Part shown: in pieces, positions 18,061 to 27,814 of the stretch
Layout of the letters: each line of letters opens with the position of its first letter
Numbering within the stretch: the first letter of the stretch is position 1
Assembly: GCF_000223215.1 (NCBI RefSeq)
Contig: NC_017243.1
Span: 372,001 to 436,000 of the forward strand
Source of the DNA: Brachyspira intermedia PWS/A
Lineage (GTDB): Bacteria > Spirochaetota > Brachyspiria > Brachyspirales > Brachyspiraceae
Direction: 5' to 3'
Length of the DNA: 64,000 nt
Program-made: the position numbers and the translations under genes
The notes under the pieces: generated by a model
Seen by the model: only the letters and a program-made list of their open reading frames with translations
Databases searched by the model: none
Told to the model about the DNA's origin: nothing

Positions 18061-18888
18061 TTAGTTAGTAAATACCTGCACCCAATATAATCTGCCATTA
18101 TATTCAAATACACCAACACCTATTTTACCGAAATTCTTTTGAAGTATATTTGCTCTGTGTCCGGGTGATTTAAGCCAAGACTTCATAACATCATCAGCAT
18201 CAAATTGTCCGTTGGCTATATTTTCACCTGCTGTTTTGTAAGTGATATTATATTCTTTTAATACTGTAGAAAAGTCTGTTCTGTTCGGTCTTGTATGCGA
18301 GAATAATTTTATTAATTCTTCGGCTCTTTTCTGTGCAGCTTCGCTTAATTTAGTATCTAAGACTAAATTAACAGATATATTATTTTGCTTTCTAGCCTCA
18401 TTGCATAATTCAACAACTCTTTCTCTCTCTTTTTGTATATTTAATTCCTGTTTTACTATGCTGTCATTTCTTGATACTACATAAATCATAACCCAATATT
18501 TTTTGCCATTATTCTCATATACAGAAGCAGCAGCATGAGTGAATTTATTGTTTAGTATTAAATTTCTTTGTGATTTAAGCATTTGAGCAAATACTTCATC
18601 AGCTGTCATATCTGCAATTATGGAACCTTCAGAGTATGAAGCAAATTGTATATTATTATCTTTTAAAGCAGTAGATTTTCTTATTCCATTTGCTATTTCT
18701 TTTACTCTTTGATTAGCAGCATTTTGTAATTGAGTTTCTGCTTTGTATTCATTAAGGCCTGATTTTTTTCTTTCATCATTTATTAATTTAAATAATTGAT
18801 TGGCTTCATCATTATTTTGAGCAAAAGATATTTGAGTAAAAAGTATCAAACTTAATAATATTAAATATGCTTTTTTACAATATTTCAT
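18061..18888 (-). CDS. Secreted CAP/SCP-domain protein with two CAP-like units
   Basis: 275 residues from the ATG at 18888, chosen over the one at 18909 because AAAAGGAC precedes it and a signal peptide (KKAYLILLSLILFTQISFAQ) follows directly. Two related CAP-like units are visible: residues ~25-140 (LFKLINDERKKSGL ... YWVMIYVV) and ~145-275 (VELCNEARKQNNI ... FSHTRPNRTDF ... AGENIANG ... SPGHRANIL ... GVGVFEYNGRLYWVQVF). Only the second keeps the family's HTR and GEN motifs. The substrate is unknown; bacterial CAP proteins are exported and often envelope-associated. Confidence 0.85.
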   Translation of the reverse strand: MKYCKKAYLILLSLILFTQISFAQNNDEANQLFKLINDERKKSGLNEYKAETQLQNAANQRVKEIANGIRKSTALKDNNIQFASYSEGSIIADMTADEVFAQMLKSQRNLILNNKFTHAAASVYENNGKKYWVMIYVVSRNDSIVKQELNIQKERERVVELCNEARKQNNISVNLVLDTKLSEAAQKRAEELIKLFSHTRPNRTDFSTVLKEYNITYKTAGENIANGQFDADDVMKSWLKSPGHRANILQKNFGKIGVGVFEYNGRLYWVQVFTN

Positions 18889-19069
18889 TTTTAGTCCTTT
18901 TGAATACATTATTTACAAAAATTATATTTCTTATATAATACTACATATAATAAAAACTGTTTATTTTTAAAGTATGTAAAATAATAGTAAATTTTAAATG
19001 ATAATTTTTTATAACTAGTAAGTGATAACTATATCAATCAGATTTATCACTAAAGACAAAGGAATATCT

Positions 19070-20632
19070 ATGAAATATATAATAGCTTTAACAGGTGCCA
19101 CAGGAAATATGGGACTTGAAACTTTAAGACAATTAATGGAAATAGAAGATATTGAGCTTGTAAAGGTTCTTGTAAGAAAGGAAAGTAAAAAAGCAGGAGA
19201 GAAATTTAAAAAACAATACGGAAAAAGGGTAGAGATAATACCAGGTTATTTATATGAAAGAGATGACTGCGAGAAATTATTGAAAGATTGTCATTATGTA
19301 CTTAATCTTGCTGCAGTGATACCTCCAAAATCTGATAAATACCCAAAACTAGCACATCTTACAAACTTTGTTGGAGTTAAGCATATAGTAGATATATTAG
19401 AGGCGATGGATAAAAATAAACGCCCTAAACTTGTACATATATCAACAGTAGCACTTTATGGCAATAGAAATGAAAAACACCCTTGGGGCAGAGTAGGTGA
19501 TCCATTATTAATAAGTCCTTATGATGCATATTCTTTTTCAAAATTAAAAGGCGAAAGATATGTACTTGATTCATCATTAGAAAATAGAGCAATAATAAGA
19601 CAAACTGCAATGCTTCATAGCAGAATGCTTACTGATAATATGAGCGACGGACTAATGTTCCATACTTGCTATAATGCACCGCTTGAATGGGCTACTGCAA
19701 GAGACAGCGGTTTATTAATGAAAAGAATTATTGAAGAGGATATAAAAGGCAATTTAGATGATTATTTCTGGAAAGGCTGTTTCAATTTGGGAAGCAAGGC
19801 AGAAAATAGACTTATTGGTTATGATACATTTAATGACGGATTCAAACTCATAGGCGGATCAACTAAAACATATATGAAGCCTAATTGGAATGCTACAAGA
19901 AATTTCCATGGACTTTGGTATTATGATGGATACAAACTTGAAGAATTATTCTCTTATCAGAAAGAGTCAGTTACAGATTATTGGAATGAAATAGGAAAAA
20001 CTCATTGGTATTATTCATTAGGAAAGATAGTACCTCCTTCTTTAATATCATTCTTTGCTATACAAAGGCTTTTACCTCATCCTAATTCACCTACATATTG
20101 GAGAAGAAACGGAGAAGACGGTAAGATCATAGCTACATTCGGAAGTTTAGAAAATTTTGATAATCTGCCAAAGAAATGGGAGAATTTTAATTTATTATTT
20201 GAGAATAAAGACTCAGAAGGAAATTATATAGATTATAAGGCTTTGCTTGATATAAAGAATGCCAAACTTCTTAATCATGGCTATGATGAAAGTAAAAAAG
20301 ACAGTGAGATTGATTTAGAAGATCTTAAAAAAGCGGCAGAGTTCAGAGGCGGAAAACTTTTAAGCACTAGCATGACTAAAGGCGATTTGCATACAAAATT
20401 AAAATGGGCTTGTGCAGAAGGTCATGAATTTGAGGCTTCTCCATTCACAGTTATAAAGGCTGGTCATTGGTGTGAAGAATGTATGCCTGATTATACTTGG
20501 AATTTTGATATGCTTGCTAAGAAAAATCCTTTCTTTGCTCAGGTTTGGTATGACTCACATAAAGAAGATGAGAATATGCTTTATTATTTTGATGAGGATT
20601 TTAAGGCACATCATAAGAAAATTGATCAATAA
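19070..20632 (+). CDS. NAD(P)-dependent epimerase/dehydratase with C-terminal zinc-ribbon domain
   Basis: 520 residues from ATG 19070, preceded by AAAGGA; the longer frame from a GTG at 19022 lacks a ribosome site. The N-terminus has the Rossmann motif ALTGATGNMG, then NLAAVIPP, VHISTVALYG and YDAYSFSKLKGE (the YxxxK-type active site). The last ~110 residues contain WACAEGHEFEA and GHWCEEC, a C-x3-H / C-x2-C zinc-ribbon of the kind found in nucleic-acid-binding proteins, followed by a TWNFDMLAKKNPFFAQVWYD tail. The fusion is unusual. The sugar or other substrate cannot be named. Confidence 0.72.
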   Translation: MKYIIALTGATGNMGLETLRQLMEIEDIELVKVLVRKESKKAGEKFKKQYGKRVEIIPGYLYERDDCEKLLKDCHYVLNLAAVIPPKSDKYPKLAHLTNFVGVKHIVDILEAMDKNKRPKLVHISTVALYGNRNEKHPWGRVGDPLLISPYDAYSFSKLKGERYVLDSSLENRAIIRQTAMLHSRMLTDNMSDGLMFHTCYNAPLEWATARDSGLLMKRIIEEDIKGNLDDYFWKGCFNLGSKAENRLIGYDTFNDGFKLIGGSTKTYMKPNWNATRNFHGLWYYDGYKLEELFSYQKESVTDYWNEIGKTHWYYSLGKIVPPSLISFFAIQRLLPHPNSPTYWRRNGEDGKIIATFGSLENFDNLPKKWENFNLLFENKDSEGNYIDYKALLDIKNAKLLNHGYDESKKDSEIDLEDLKKAAEFRGGKLLSTSMTKGDLHTKLKWACAEGHEFEASPFTVIKAGHWCEECMPDYTWNFDMLAKKNPFFAQVWYDSHKEDENMLYYFDEDFKAHHKKIDQ

Positions 20633-20728
20633 TAGTTATTTTTTTAATTATATTTGTTATGATTAAATTATAGTTAATATAGAATGCATATAAAAACTTA
20701 TAATGAAAACTTATAGTAGGATAATAAT

Positions 20729-21670
20729 ATGTCAGAAAATAAAAAAGCTGTGATATATTGTTTTTCAGGAACCGGAAACACTGAAAAGGCAGCTAAAGAA
20801 TATAAAAAAATATTTGAAGAAAATGGTGTTGAAACTTTACTTTATAATGTAGGCGATAATTTTGATAATATGCCTAATCCTAAAGATTATGATTATGTAG
20901 GACTTGCTTATCCTATACATGGCTTCAATGCACCTTATCCCATTTTTGATTTAATAAAATTATTTCCAAAGCTAGATAAAAAGAAGATATTTATTATAAA
21001 AACTTCCGGAGAGCCTTTAACAATTAATAACATTTCTTCAGAGCCTTTAATGGCAAGATTAAAACCAAAAGGTTATATACTTACTAATGAATATCATTAT
21101 ATAATGCCTTATAATATAATATTCAGACATACTGATGAGTTTGCCGCTAAGATGTGGAAAACTGCTAAGGCTTTATGCGTTATAGAGGCTAATGAAGTTT
21201 TACAAGGCAAAGAATGTTTTTTAAAGAAATTTCCATTCGGCAGATTAATAGCATTTTTATTCAGAATAGAGCATCCTGCCATGAAAGTTAATGGTAATTT
21301 GTTCAGAGTAAAAAAGATTTGCACTCATTGTAATTTGTGCGTGAAAAAATGTCCTGTTAATAATATTTATAATGATGAAAAAGGAAATATCAAATTCAAA
21401 AATAAATGCGTAATGTGTACAAGCTGTGCCTTCAGATGTCCTGTTGATGCCATTAGTATAGGTATATTAAATTTCTGGAGAGTTAATGGAGTTTATAAAT
21501 TTGAGAATCCTCCTACAGGAATAAAAGGCAAACATGACAATTACTGCAAAAAAGCCTATGACAGATATTTTGCAGATGCCGACAAAAAAATACATTCTTA
21601 CATTGATAATGCTGAAGAAGAATATAAACAAAAATCATATTATAAAAACATAGAGAATTATATATCATAA
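20729..21670 (+). CDS. EFR1-family flavodoxin/ferredoxin fusion
   Basis: 313 residues. An N-terminal flavodoxin-like domain (IYCFSGTGNTEKAAKEY as the phosphate loop) is fused to two 4Fe-4S motifs: CTHCNLCVKKCPVNNI and CVMCTSCAFRCPVDAI. This is the layout of the EFR1 ferredoxins common in anaerobes. It likely shuttles electrons in the cytoplasm; the partner is unknown. It starts about 100 bp after the epimerase gene and the following gene encodes a lipoprotein. Confidence 0.85.
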   Translation: MSENKKAVIYCFSGTGNTEKAAKEYKKIFEENGVETLLYNVGDNFDNMPNPKDYDYVGLAYPIHGFNAPYPIFDLIKLFPKLDKKKIFIIKTSGEPLTINNISSEPLMARLKPKGYILTNEYHYIMPYNIIFRHTDEFAAKMWKTAKALCVIEANEVLQGKECFLKKFPFGRLIAFLFRIEHPAMKVNGNLFRVKKICTHCNLCVKKCPVNNIYNDEKGNIKFKNKCVMCTSCAFRCPVDAISIGILNFWRVNGVYKFENPPTGIKGKHDNYCKKAYDRYFADADKKIHSYIDNAEEEYKQKSYYKNIENYIS

Positions 21671-21748
21671 CAATAAATATTATTCTAACGCTTTTTTTAT
21701 AATTTCCGAAAATAAAAAAACAATATAAAAATAAGTTTGGAGCGGAAA

Positions 21749-22681
21749 ATGATAAAGAAGTCTTTAGCAATATTAATAGCTTTATTGTTAGTTTTTACAA
21801 TATCATGTAAGAAACCTGCAGAAGGCAATATAGAAGATGATTATATCAATGAGATAGAAAAGGAATATCAAAACTCATCAAGCAATGATGTTGTTGTTGA
21901 AACTAATAATGGTGTTTCTAATAATAATACATCAGATAATATGTCATCTGCATTAGATAATAATTTTAATAATCAGCCTGTAAATAACAAGCCTAATCAA
22001 AATATAAATAAAACAGATAATAATACTTCATCGTCTTCTTCAGCAGCAGCACCTGCTAAGAAAAGACCATTGAAAGCTACTATATATAATTTTTATAGCC
22101 CTTGGACTTCTAATGATGATCCTTTGATGATTAGAGAAATAAGAGTTATGATAGCTAATAAAGAGTATACTCAGGCTCTAAATTATATAAATAAATTAGA
22201 TTTTAATAATTTACCTGAAGATGTTGATGTAGGACATTTATATCAATTTAAGGGTATAGTTCATTATTTCCTTGCTAAAGAGGGAAAATCAAACAATACT
22301 GTAGCTAAAAATCATATTACTTTAGCTGATGAATGCTTTAAGAAAGTAGCAGGATTAACTTCTATAGAGAAATTTAAACCTCTTTCATTATTATGGAATG
22401 GTATGCTTTATCAAACTTATTCAAGTGATAAGAATGAACTTCAGGAAGCTATTGCTTTATTTGACAGAGTTATTACGGAATATCCTAGAACTAGATTTGC
22501 TAATGATGCAGTATTCTATAAGGCTGTAACTATGAAGAAATTAGGTATGCCTGAAAATGAATATAATGATCTTTTCCTTTCTATAAAAAGAGGCGGTTTT
22601 GTTGATACTTTAGTTTTCTCACAAGTAATAAACGATTATGTTCCTGCTAATGATTTAGTAGATAGAGAAATGTTAAAATAA
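21749..22681 (+). CDS. TPR-containing lipoprotein
   Basis: 310 residues from ATG 21749 (MIKKSLAIL), preceded by GGAGCGG. The signal peptide ends FTISCKK, a spirochaetal lipobox. Residues ~35-110 are low-complexity Asn/Ser, a flexible linker. Helical repeats follow, ending in a BamD-like unit (ALFDRVITEYPRTRFANDAVFYKA). It is probably anchored in an envelope membrane; a scaffolding role is inference. A strong bidirectional terminator follows. Confidence 0.7.
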   Translation: MIKKSLAILIALLLVFTISCKKPAEGNIEDDYINEIEKEYQNSSSNDVVVETNNGVSNNNTSDNMSSALDNNFNNQPVNNKPNQNINKTDNNTSSSSSAAAPAKKRPLKATIYNFYSPWTSNDDPLMIREIRVMIANKEYTQALNYINKLDFNNLPEDVDVGHLYQFKGIVHYFLAKEGKSNNTVAKNHITLADECFKKVAGLTSIEKFKPLSLLWNGMLYQTYSSDKNELQEAIALFDRVITEYPRTRFANDAVFYKAVTMKKLGMPENEYNDLFLSIKRGGFVDTLVFSQVINDYVPANDLVDREMLK

Positions 22682-22702
22682 ATTTTCGCTTATTTTTGTT
22701 TT

Positions 22703-22750
22703 CAAAAAGTGATAATCTATATAAAAATAGACTATCACTTTTTTATTTTT
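22703..22750. terminator. Bidirectional terminator between convergent genes
   Basis: The near-perfect inverted repeat aaaaagtgata...tatcacttttt has a short loop and T tracts on both strands. It sits between the lipoprotein stop (22681) and the stop of the minus-strand gene (22765). Confidence 0.85.
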
Positions 22751-22764
22751 ATGATTATTTCTTA

Positions 22765-24399
22765 TTACAGTTTTTCATCTTTAAGAAGATTATTAAATTG
22801 ATTTCTTGAATAAACTGTTATTTTGTCATTGTATGAAACATAGCTTTTAGCACTATTACTTAAAGTTACAGGAACTATTAAAATACCGTTTTTAGCACCT
22901 GATTCATTAATCATCATTTGGAAATCTCTTATTAATAATTCTCCTATTTCAATTTTTTTCCATCTTTTGAAAGATATCAAAGTAGTATCTTTTTTATTAC
23001 CTTTGGTATTGTATGTTATATAATTAACCTCATCACCATAATCACTTTTAGAAGCAGCATCCGTATATTCCTGTATTATAGAATATGATAATTTTGTGCG
23101 TATTAAATTCTGGCATAATTTTTTGAAGTCTATGATATTCATATTATAAATTTTATCTACTTTCTGTACAATCTTTAAACTCATTTCATTATTGCTTTTA
23201 TCATCGTTTATTTTTAATTCATCTAATATTTTCTTAACATTTATATTATTTTGTATTGTTATAAGAGAACTCAAATAACTTATATCTATAAAAGAACCTT
23301 CCCATAAATCAACAGCTCTCTCCCAATTTTGAATATCTTCTTTTTCTACATACTTTTCATAATTATCATTTTTAGAATTATCTAATTTCATTAGATTTCT
23401 TAATTTGTTAAGCTGTTCTGTGGCTTTACTTATATCTGATAAATATTTTATTATAAGATCAAAATTATAAGTATTTAATTCAGGTAATTTTAAATCATTT
23501 ATAATTTCAAATAATCTTTTGGATAAAGTTATGTCTCTTAAAAAATATGAGTAAAAAGAATAGTCTAATACTAAATCTGATATTTTTTTATTAGGGTTTG
23601 ATATATTATATTTTTTATATAGATTATCATATAATTCTCTAAACTTTTCATTATCAAGAACTTTATACAATATATGCAAATAAATTCTATCTATATATAA
23701 CGGATTATTAATATGCTTACTAATTATAATCTGCTCTATAAAACCTCTGGCTATATTTAATTCATCAGAAAGCATATACATAGATATCAAAGTTTGATTA
23801 ATGTTATCTATATCTTTATCATTTTCTTTTGCTAATCTTTTTTGAAGTTCTTCTAAAAATACAATAGATTTTTTATAATCTTTTGTTTTAAAAAAACTAA
23901 AAGCAGCTGCTTTAAGATTGTCTGTATCAAATTCATTTTTATTTAGTATAGCCTTATTAAAATAATCGCATGCAAGTACATAATATCCTTCATTGCAAAG
24001 AGTAGTTCCTGTTTTAATATTACAAGGCATATTATTGGAATCTAATCTGGCAATTTTTATGGTATATTTAAAAGCTTCTTCATTTTTATCGAAATTCTCA
24101 TAAAAGCTTTCAAGTTTTTGACATATCTCTAATTCCTCTTTTTCTTTAAAGAAAGAAACCTGCAGTAATTTTTCATACATTTTTAAGGCTTCTTCTATTT
24201 CGCCTATTTCTTCTTTAAGTTTTGCTAATTGATAAATAGATACATAATCTTTTTCATCTTCATTAATTTTTTTTGTCAATTCTTCTATTTGCTTTTTTAC
24301 ATATTTTGGCGATAAAGTTTTCTTGTTGTTAAGAATTTTCTTTATAAGAATAATAATTAAAATTAATAATACTATTGCTGATAATATAATATAAACCAT
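22765..24399 (-). CDS. Membrane-anchored TPR protein with C-terminal restriction-endonuclease-like domain
   Basis: 544 residues from ATG 24399 (AAAAGG upstream); an ATG at 24432 is possible but has no ribosome site. One N-terminal membrane span (VYIILSAIVLLILIIILIKK). Residues ~35-350 are TPR-like helices (EEALKMYEKLLQVS, YVLACDYFNKAI). The last ~100 residues (TLISFKRWKKIEIGELLIRD ... GILIVPVTLSNSAKSYV ... FNNLL) have the strand order of Mrr-like PD-(D/E)XK folds, but the active-site acid/Gln-x-Lys is not clear (SFKRW). This may be an inactive nuclease fold used for binding. Confidence 0.55.
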   Translation of the reverse strand: MVYIILSAIVLLILIIILIKKILNNKKTLSPKYVKKQIEELTKKINEDEKDYVSIYQLAKLKEEIGEIEEALKMYEKLLQVSFFKEKEELEICQKLESFYENFDKNEEAFKYTIKIARLDSNNMPCNIKTGTTLCNEGYYVLACDYFNKAILNKNEFDTDNLKAAAFSFFKTKDYKKSIVFLEELQKRLAKENDKDIDNINQTLISMYMLSDELNIARGFIEQIIISKHINNPLYIDRIYLHILYKVLDNEKFRELYDNLYKKYNISNPNKKISDLVLDYSFYSYFLRDITLSKRLFEIINDLKLPELNTYNFDLIIKYLSDISKATEQLNKLRNLMKLDNSKNDNYEKYVEKEDIQNWERAVDLWEGSFIDISYLSSLITIQNNINVKKILDELKINDDKSNNEMSLKIVQKVDKIYNMNIIDFKKLCQNLIRTKLSYSIIQEYTDAASKSDYGDEVNYITYNTKGNKKDTTLISFKRWKKIEIGELLIRDFQMMINESGAKNGILIVPVTLSNSAKSYVSYNDKITVYSRNQFNNLLKDEKL

Positions 24400-24562
24400 T
24401 TTAACAAACCTTTTACTTATATTTATATACAATAAATATAATAAAAATTATATAATTTTTTTACATAAAATCAATTTTTTTATTATAAAAAAACTATAGA
24501 CTAAAATATTTTTTTAGTATATTATATATCAACTAAATATATCAAATTAATAGGTTTTCAAT

Positions 24563-25189
24563 ATGGAAAAAAGGGAAGAAGATTTTAGTATTTCATTTAT
24601 TACTATACTGATTATTTGTTCTTATATAGCTTGTCAAATGATATCAAATATAGCAAGTGTTAAAATAGCCAATGTTTTAAGTCTTGCCGTTGATGGAGGT
24701 ACATTTTTGTATCCATTAGCTTTTACAATAAGGGATATGGCACATAAAACTATAGGTAAGAAAAATACCCAGAAACTTATAATAGTATCAGCAATTATTA
24801 ATATTTTTTCTCCTATTTATTTCTATATAATATCTCAAATACCTGCAGATGCAAGCTGGGAGTTTAATGAGGCTTTTCAATTAACTTTAAGTCCTGTTTT
24901 AAGAATAGCAATAGCATCTATATTGGGTTCTACATTATCAGAGCTTGTTGATACAGAAATATATCATCTTTTTGTAACTAAGATAACAAAGAAACATCAA
25001 TGGCTTAGGGTATTAGTAAGTAATGCTTTCAGTATACCTGTAGATAATTTAGTATTTGTTGCTATAGCATTCTGGGGAGCTTTGCCTTTCGATGCTTTGG
25101 TAGGAATATTTATATTTAATTTCATAGTAAAATATGCTGTTACAGTGATAAGTGTTCCTATGATATATTTAGTAAAAGATAAAAATTGA
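24563..25189 (+). CDS. Queuosine-precursor transporter (VUT/YhhQ family)
   Basis: 208 residues with about six hydrophobic segments. Family features are CQMISNIASVKI, VDGGTFLYPLAFTIRDMAHK and the SELVDTEIYHL segment with acidic residues in a helix. It imports queuosine precursors such as preQ0/preQ1 or queuine. It sits divergently from the TPR gene. I looked for a preQ1 riboswitch in the 160 bp upstream and see none. Confidence 0.85.
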   Translation: MEKREEDFSISFITILIICSYIACQMISNIASVKIANVLSLAVDGGTFLYPLAFTIRDMAHKTIGKKNTQKLIIVSAIINIFSPIYFYIISQIPADASWEFNEAFQLTLSPVLRIAIASILGSTLSELVDTEIYHLFVTKITKKHQWLRVLVSNAFSIPVDNLVFVAIAFWGALPFDALVGIFIFNFIVKYAVTVISVPMIYLVKDKN

Positions 25190-25224
25190 TTTTAGAAAAT
25201 AAATAAAGAGAGAGTTTAATTAAT

Positions 25225-26202
25225 ATGAGAGCTAGTATTAAATATTTGTCATCATATTTACCTGAAAATGTAATGACTAATTATGATTTAGAAAAGAAAT
25301 TGGATACTAATAATGATTGGATAGTTTCAAGAACAGGAATAGAAGAGAGAAGAATAGCAGATAAAAAAGAAAGTACAGGAGATATGGCGGTTAAAGCTGT
25401 ATCAAAATTAAAAGATAAAGGTGCTGTAATAGAAGATGCTGATGCTGTAATAGTTGCTACTTCTACAAAATCATATACTTTTCCTTCTACTGCTGGACTT
25501 GTTCAAAAGGCATTTAATATAAAAAATTCATGTCTTGCTTTTGATATATCTGCTGCTTGTTCAGGATATATATATGCTTTAAATACAGCTGCTTCACTTA
25601 TAGAAAGCGGAGAATGTAAGAAGGTTTTAATAGTTGCTGCTGAAAAATGTTCTGATATACTTAATTGGGAAGATAGAACTACTGCTATATTATTTGGAGA
25701 TGGGGTTAGCAGTGCTTTATTAGAAGCTTCTTCAGATGATTCTAAAGGCATTATTTCAACAGATATAGGTTCTGAATCTAATGATGAAATACTTATAGTA
25801 AAAGGCGGCGGAAGTGTTAATCCTATTACAGAGGAGAATGTTGAAGATAATACAAATACCATAAGTATGGCAGGTACTGAAGTTTTTAAAAAGGCTGTTA
25901 AGACTTTCGATGAAACTATTAATAAAACTGTTAAAAATGCTGATTTAGAGTTAAAAGATTTATCACTTATAATAACCCATCAGGCTAATACTAGAATAAT
26001 GAATGCTGTTGCTAAAACTTTAGGTTTGAATGATGATAAATTTTATATTAATATACAAAAGTACGGCAATACATCTGCAGCAAGCGTAGGAATAGCATTT
26101 ACAGAGGCTTTTGAATCTAATGCTATAAAAGAAGGTGATTATGTTCTTCTTACTGCTTTCGGAGCTGGTCTTACTTGGGGATCTACTTTAATTAAATTCT
26201 AA
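25225..26202 (+). CDS. fabH: Beta-ketoacyl-ACP synthase III
   Basis: 325 residues, full length. It has the SRTGIEERRIA start, the active-site cysteine in DISAACSGYIYAL, the histidine in LIITHQANTRIM and the asparagine in KYGNTSAASVGIA. It condenses an acyl-CoA with malonyl-ACP to begin fatty acid synthesis. It starts 35 bp after the transporter gene with GAGAGAG upstream. Confidence 0.95.
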   Translation: MRASIKYLSSYLPENVMTNYDLEKKLDTNNDWIVSRTGIEERRIADKKESTGDMAVKAVSKLKDKGAVIEDADAVIVATSTKSYTFPSTAGLVQKAFNIKNSCLAFDISAACSGYIYALNTAASLIESGECKKVLIVAAEKCSDILNWEDRTTAILFGDGVSSALLEASSDDSKGIISTDIGSESNDEILIVKGGGSVNPITEENVEDNTNTISMAGTEVFKKAVKTFDETINKTVKNADLELKDLSLIITHQANTRIMNAVAKTLGLNDDKFYINIQKYGNTSAASVGIAFTEAFESNAIKEGDYVLLTAFGAGLTWGSTLIKF

Positions 26203-26217
26203 TTAAGGAGGTATTTT

Positions 26218-26637
26218 ATGACATTATATGAGTATTTATATTCTGGATTTGGTAAGGCAGAAGATTTGAATTGTGCTGAGAAAATGCTTTATGGAGCTAA
26301 TAAGGTTTATGAGCTTGGTATAAATAGAAATGATTTGAAATTGGCGGCAGGTTTCGGTGGCGGTATGGCTGTTGGTATAACTTGCGGTATATTAACAGGC
26401 GGAATAATGGCTTTTGCTAAGGCTTTTATAGAAGATAGAGGACATGAGGGTACTCTATTAAAAGAAATAGAAGCAGAATATATAAATAAGTTTAATGAAA
26501 AAATGAACAGCATTAATTGCGATTATTTGGTAGAGCATTACAGAGATGAAGAAAAAGGATGCGATTATCTTATATTTGAAGCTGCTAAAATATTCGATGA
26601 ATTAATGGAAAAATATAAAGACTATAGAAAAATATAA
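26218..26637 (+). CDS. C_GCAxxG_C_C family protein
   Basis: 139 residues with the family signature: LNCAEKMLYG, then GFGGGMAVGITCGILTGGIMAF, and a C-terminal INCDYL...EKGCDYLIFEAA pair of cysteines. This redox-associated family (PF09719) is common in anaerobes and may bind a metal or cluster. It lies 15 bp after fabH with AAGGAGG as ribosome site, so it is cotranscribed with it. Confidence 0.88.
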   Translation: MTLYEYLYSGFGKAEDLNCAEKMLYGANKVYELGINRNDLKLAAGFGGGMAVGITCGILTGGIMAFAKAFIEDRGHEGTLLKEIEAEYINKFNEKMNSINCDYLVEHYRDEEKGCDYLIFEAAKIFDELMEKYKDYRKI

Positions 26638-26654
26638 TTAATTTATAAAGTTTT

Positions 26655-26696
26655 AAAAAGATAGAGTATTAAATAAACAATACTCACTTTTTAAAA
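26655..26696. terminator. Bidirectional terminator
   Basis: aaaaag...gagtatt / aatactc...cttttt form a hairpin with A/T flanks on both sides, between the convergent genes ending at 26637 and 26745. Confidence 0.6.
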
Positions 26697-26744
26697 CTTA
26701 ATATAAATACTTTTAAACAATATCACATATAGAATTGATAATAT

Positions 26745-27002
26745 TTACTTTTTTCTTTCTCTTTCGCTTAAAGGTGCATATTTCGATTTATACATTATAT
26801 CATTAGCAAGTACTATAAACTGCTCTTTAACCATTTCAGCAGCCTCTTTAGGAGTTTTTCCTGTAGATTTGATAGCTAAATCCTCATTGCCTATAACATA
26901 ATGATCCTCTGCTATTTTAAGCATATAACCTTTCAGTGGTTTTTTAAAATGAAAATCATCTACATCGCTAAAATTTAATTCTATTTTTTGTTTTTGTGCC
27001 AT
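26745..27002 (-). CDS. Small conserved protein of unknown function
   Basis: 85 residues, soluble, charged. The KSTGKTPKEAAEMVKEQF segment loosely resembles HicB-like folds, but no HicA toxin is adjacent. Its ATG overlaps the end of the upstream lipoprotein gene, so it is translated with it. I do not recognise a function. Confidence 0.6.
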   Translation of the reverse strand: MAQKQKIELNFSDVDDFHFKKPLKGYMLKIAEDHYVIGNEDLAIKSTGKTPKEAAEMVKEQFIVLANDIMYKSKYAPLSERERKK

Positions 27003-27784
27003 TAATATATACCCGCCTTTTTTGCATAATCTTCATTAGTTAAACTAAATGTTTTTTGTGTGAATATAATATCATTGGTATTGAATGCATAAGGAACTTT
27101 TCCTTTTAAACCGCTCACACCATTTGATATAGCCTGATCTATAACTATGTATAATTCTTCAGCATGCTTTTTTTGATATTTCATGACATCGGCTATAACT
27201 ATTTCATAAGCAGTTTGTCTGGTAGGTGCTCCTGTATCTCCTATTATATAATAAGAAGCCCCATTCAAAGTATCTATCCATAAATAATTTCCATCCATAT
27301 CGTAAATCTCAAAATCTATATTAACTTTTTGAGACCAGAAAGACATAGCAGATTCAGCATACATTACTCCATCTACTTTATCAGCAAGCAATGCTAAAGT
27401 TTCTTCGCTTAATCTATTAGTTGCAAGTGTACCTGTTGCAGCAACATAATCAGCCCCCAATATAGAGTGATGAGGAAGATTAGCAAATTCTTTATTTCCT
27501 ATAGCTTCCTGCAAAGTTACAAGCTTAACCATTTCATTTTGAGAATTAAAATTACTAATGAAACTGTTTAATACAAAATCAGTATATATCTCAGTATTTA
27601 AATATTTTAATCTATCCCAATACTCATTAGTCATGCTCTTTGGAAAAGTAAAAGAAGCAACAGCAATAGTTCTATTTTTGTCTATTATATCATCTACTCT
27701 TACATAAGAATATTTTGATGCACATGATATTGTAATAAATAAAGACAATATTAATATAAAAAGAAAATTGATTTTATTATTCAT
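27002..27784 (-). CDS. Lipoprotein of unknown function
   Basis: 260 residues. The signal peptide ends FITISCASK (lipobox). The mature protein begins with RTIAVASFTFPKS and holds YDMDGNYLWIDTLNG, patterns seen in envelope lipoproteins with CsgG-like or GNA1162-like folds; this assignment is weak. It lies in a minus-strand run alaS - HEAT lipoprotein - this gene - small gene with short gaps, so one operon is likely. Confidence 0.65.
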   Translation of the reverse strand: MNNKINFLFILILSLFITISCASKYSYVRVDDIIDKNRTIAVASFTFPKSMTNEYWDRLKYLNTEIYTDFVLNSFISNFNSQNEMVKLVTLQEAIGNKEFANLPHHSILGADYVAATGTLATNRLSEETLALLADKVDGVMYAESAMSFWSQKVNIDFEIYDMDGNYLWIDTLNGASYYIIGDTGAPTRQTAYEIVIADVMKYQKKHAEELYIVIDQAISNGVSGLKGKVPYAFNTNDIIFTQKTFSLTNEDYAKKAGIY

Positions 27785-27814
27785 TCAATATATTTTCCTT
27801 TATTACGTATATTA

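Noticed and set aside
24433-24562. preQ1 riboswitch before the queuosine-precursor transporter
   Set aside because: The leader has no GC stem or C-rich pseudoknot element; it is nearly all A/T.
26745-27002. HicB-type antitoxin
   Set aside because: Similarity is slight and no HicA-like toxin lies next to it; it overlaps a lipoprotein gene instead.
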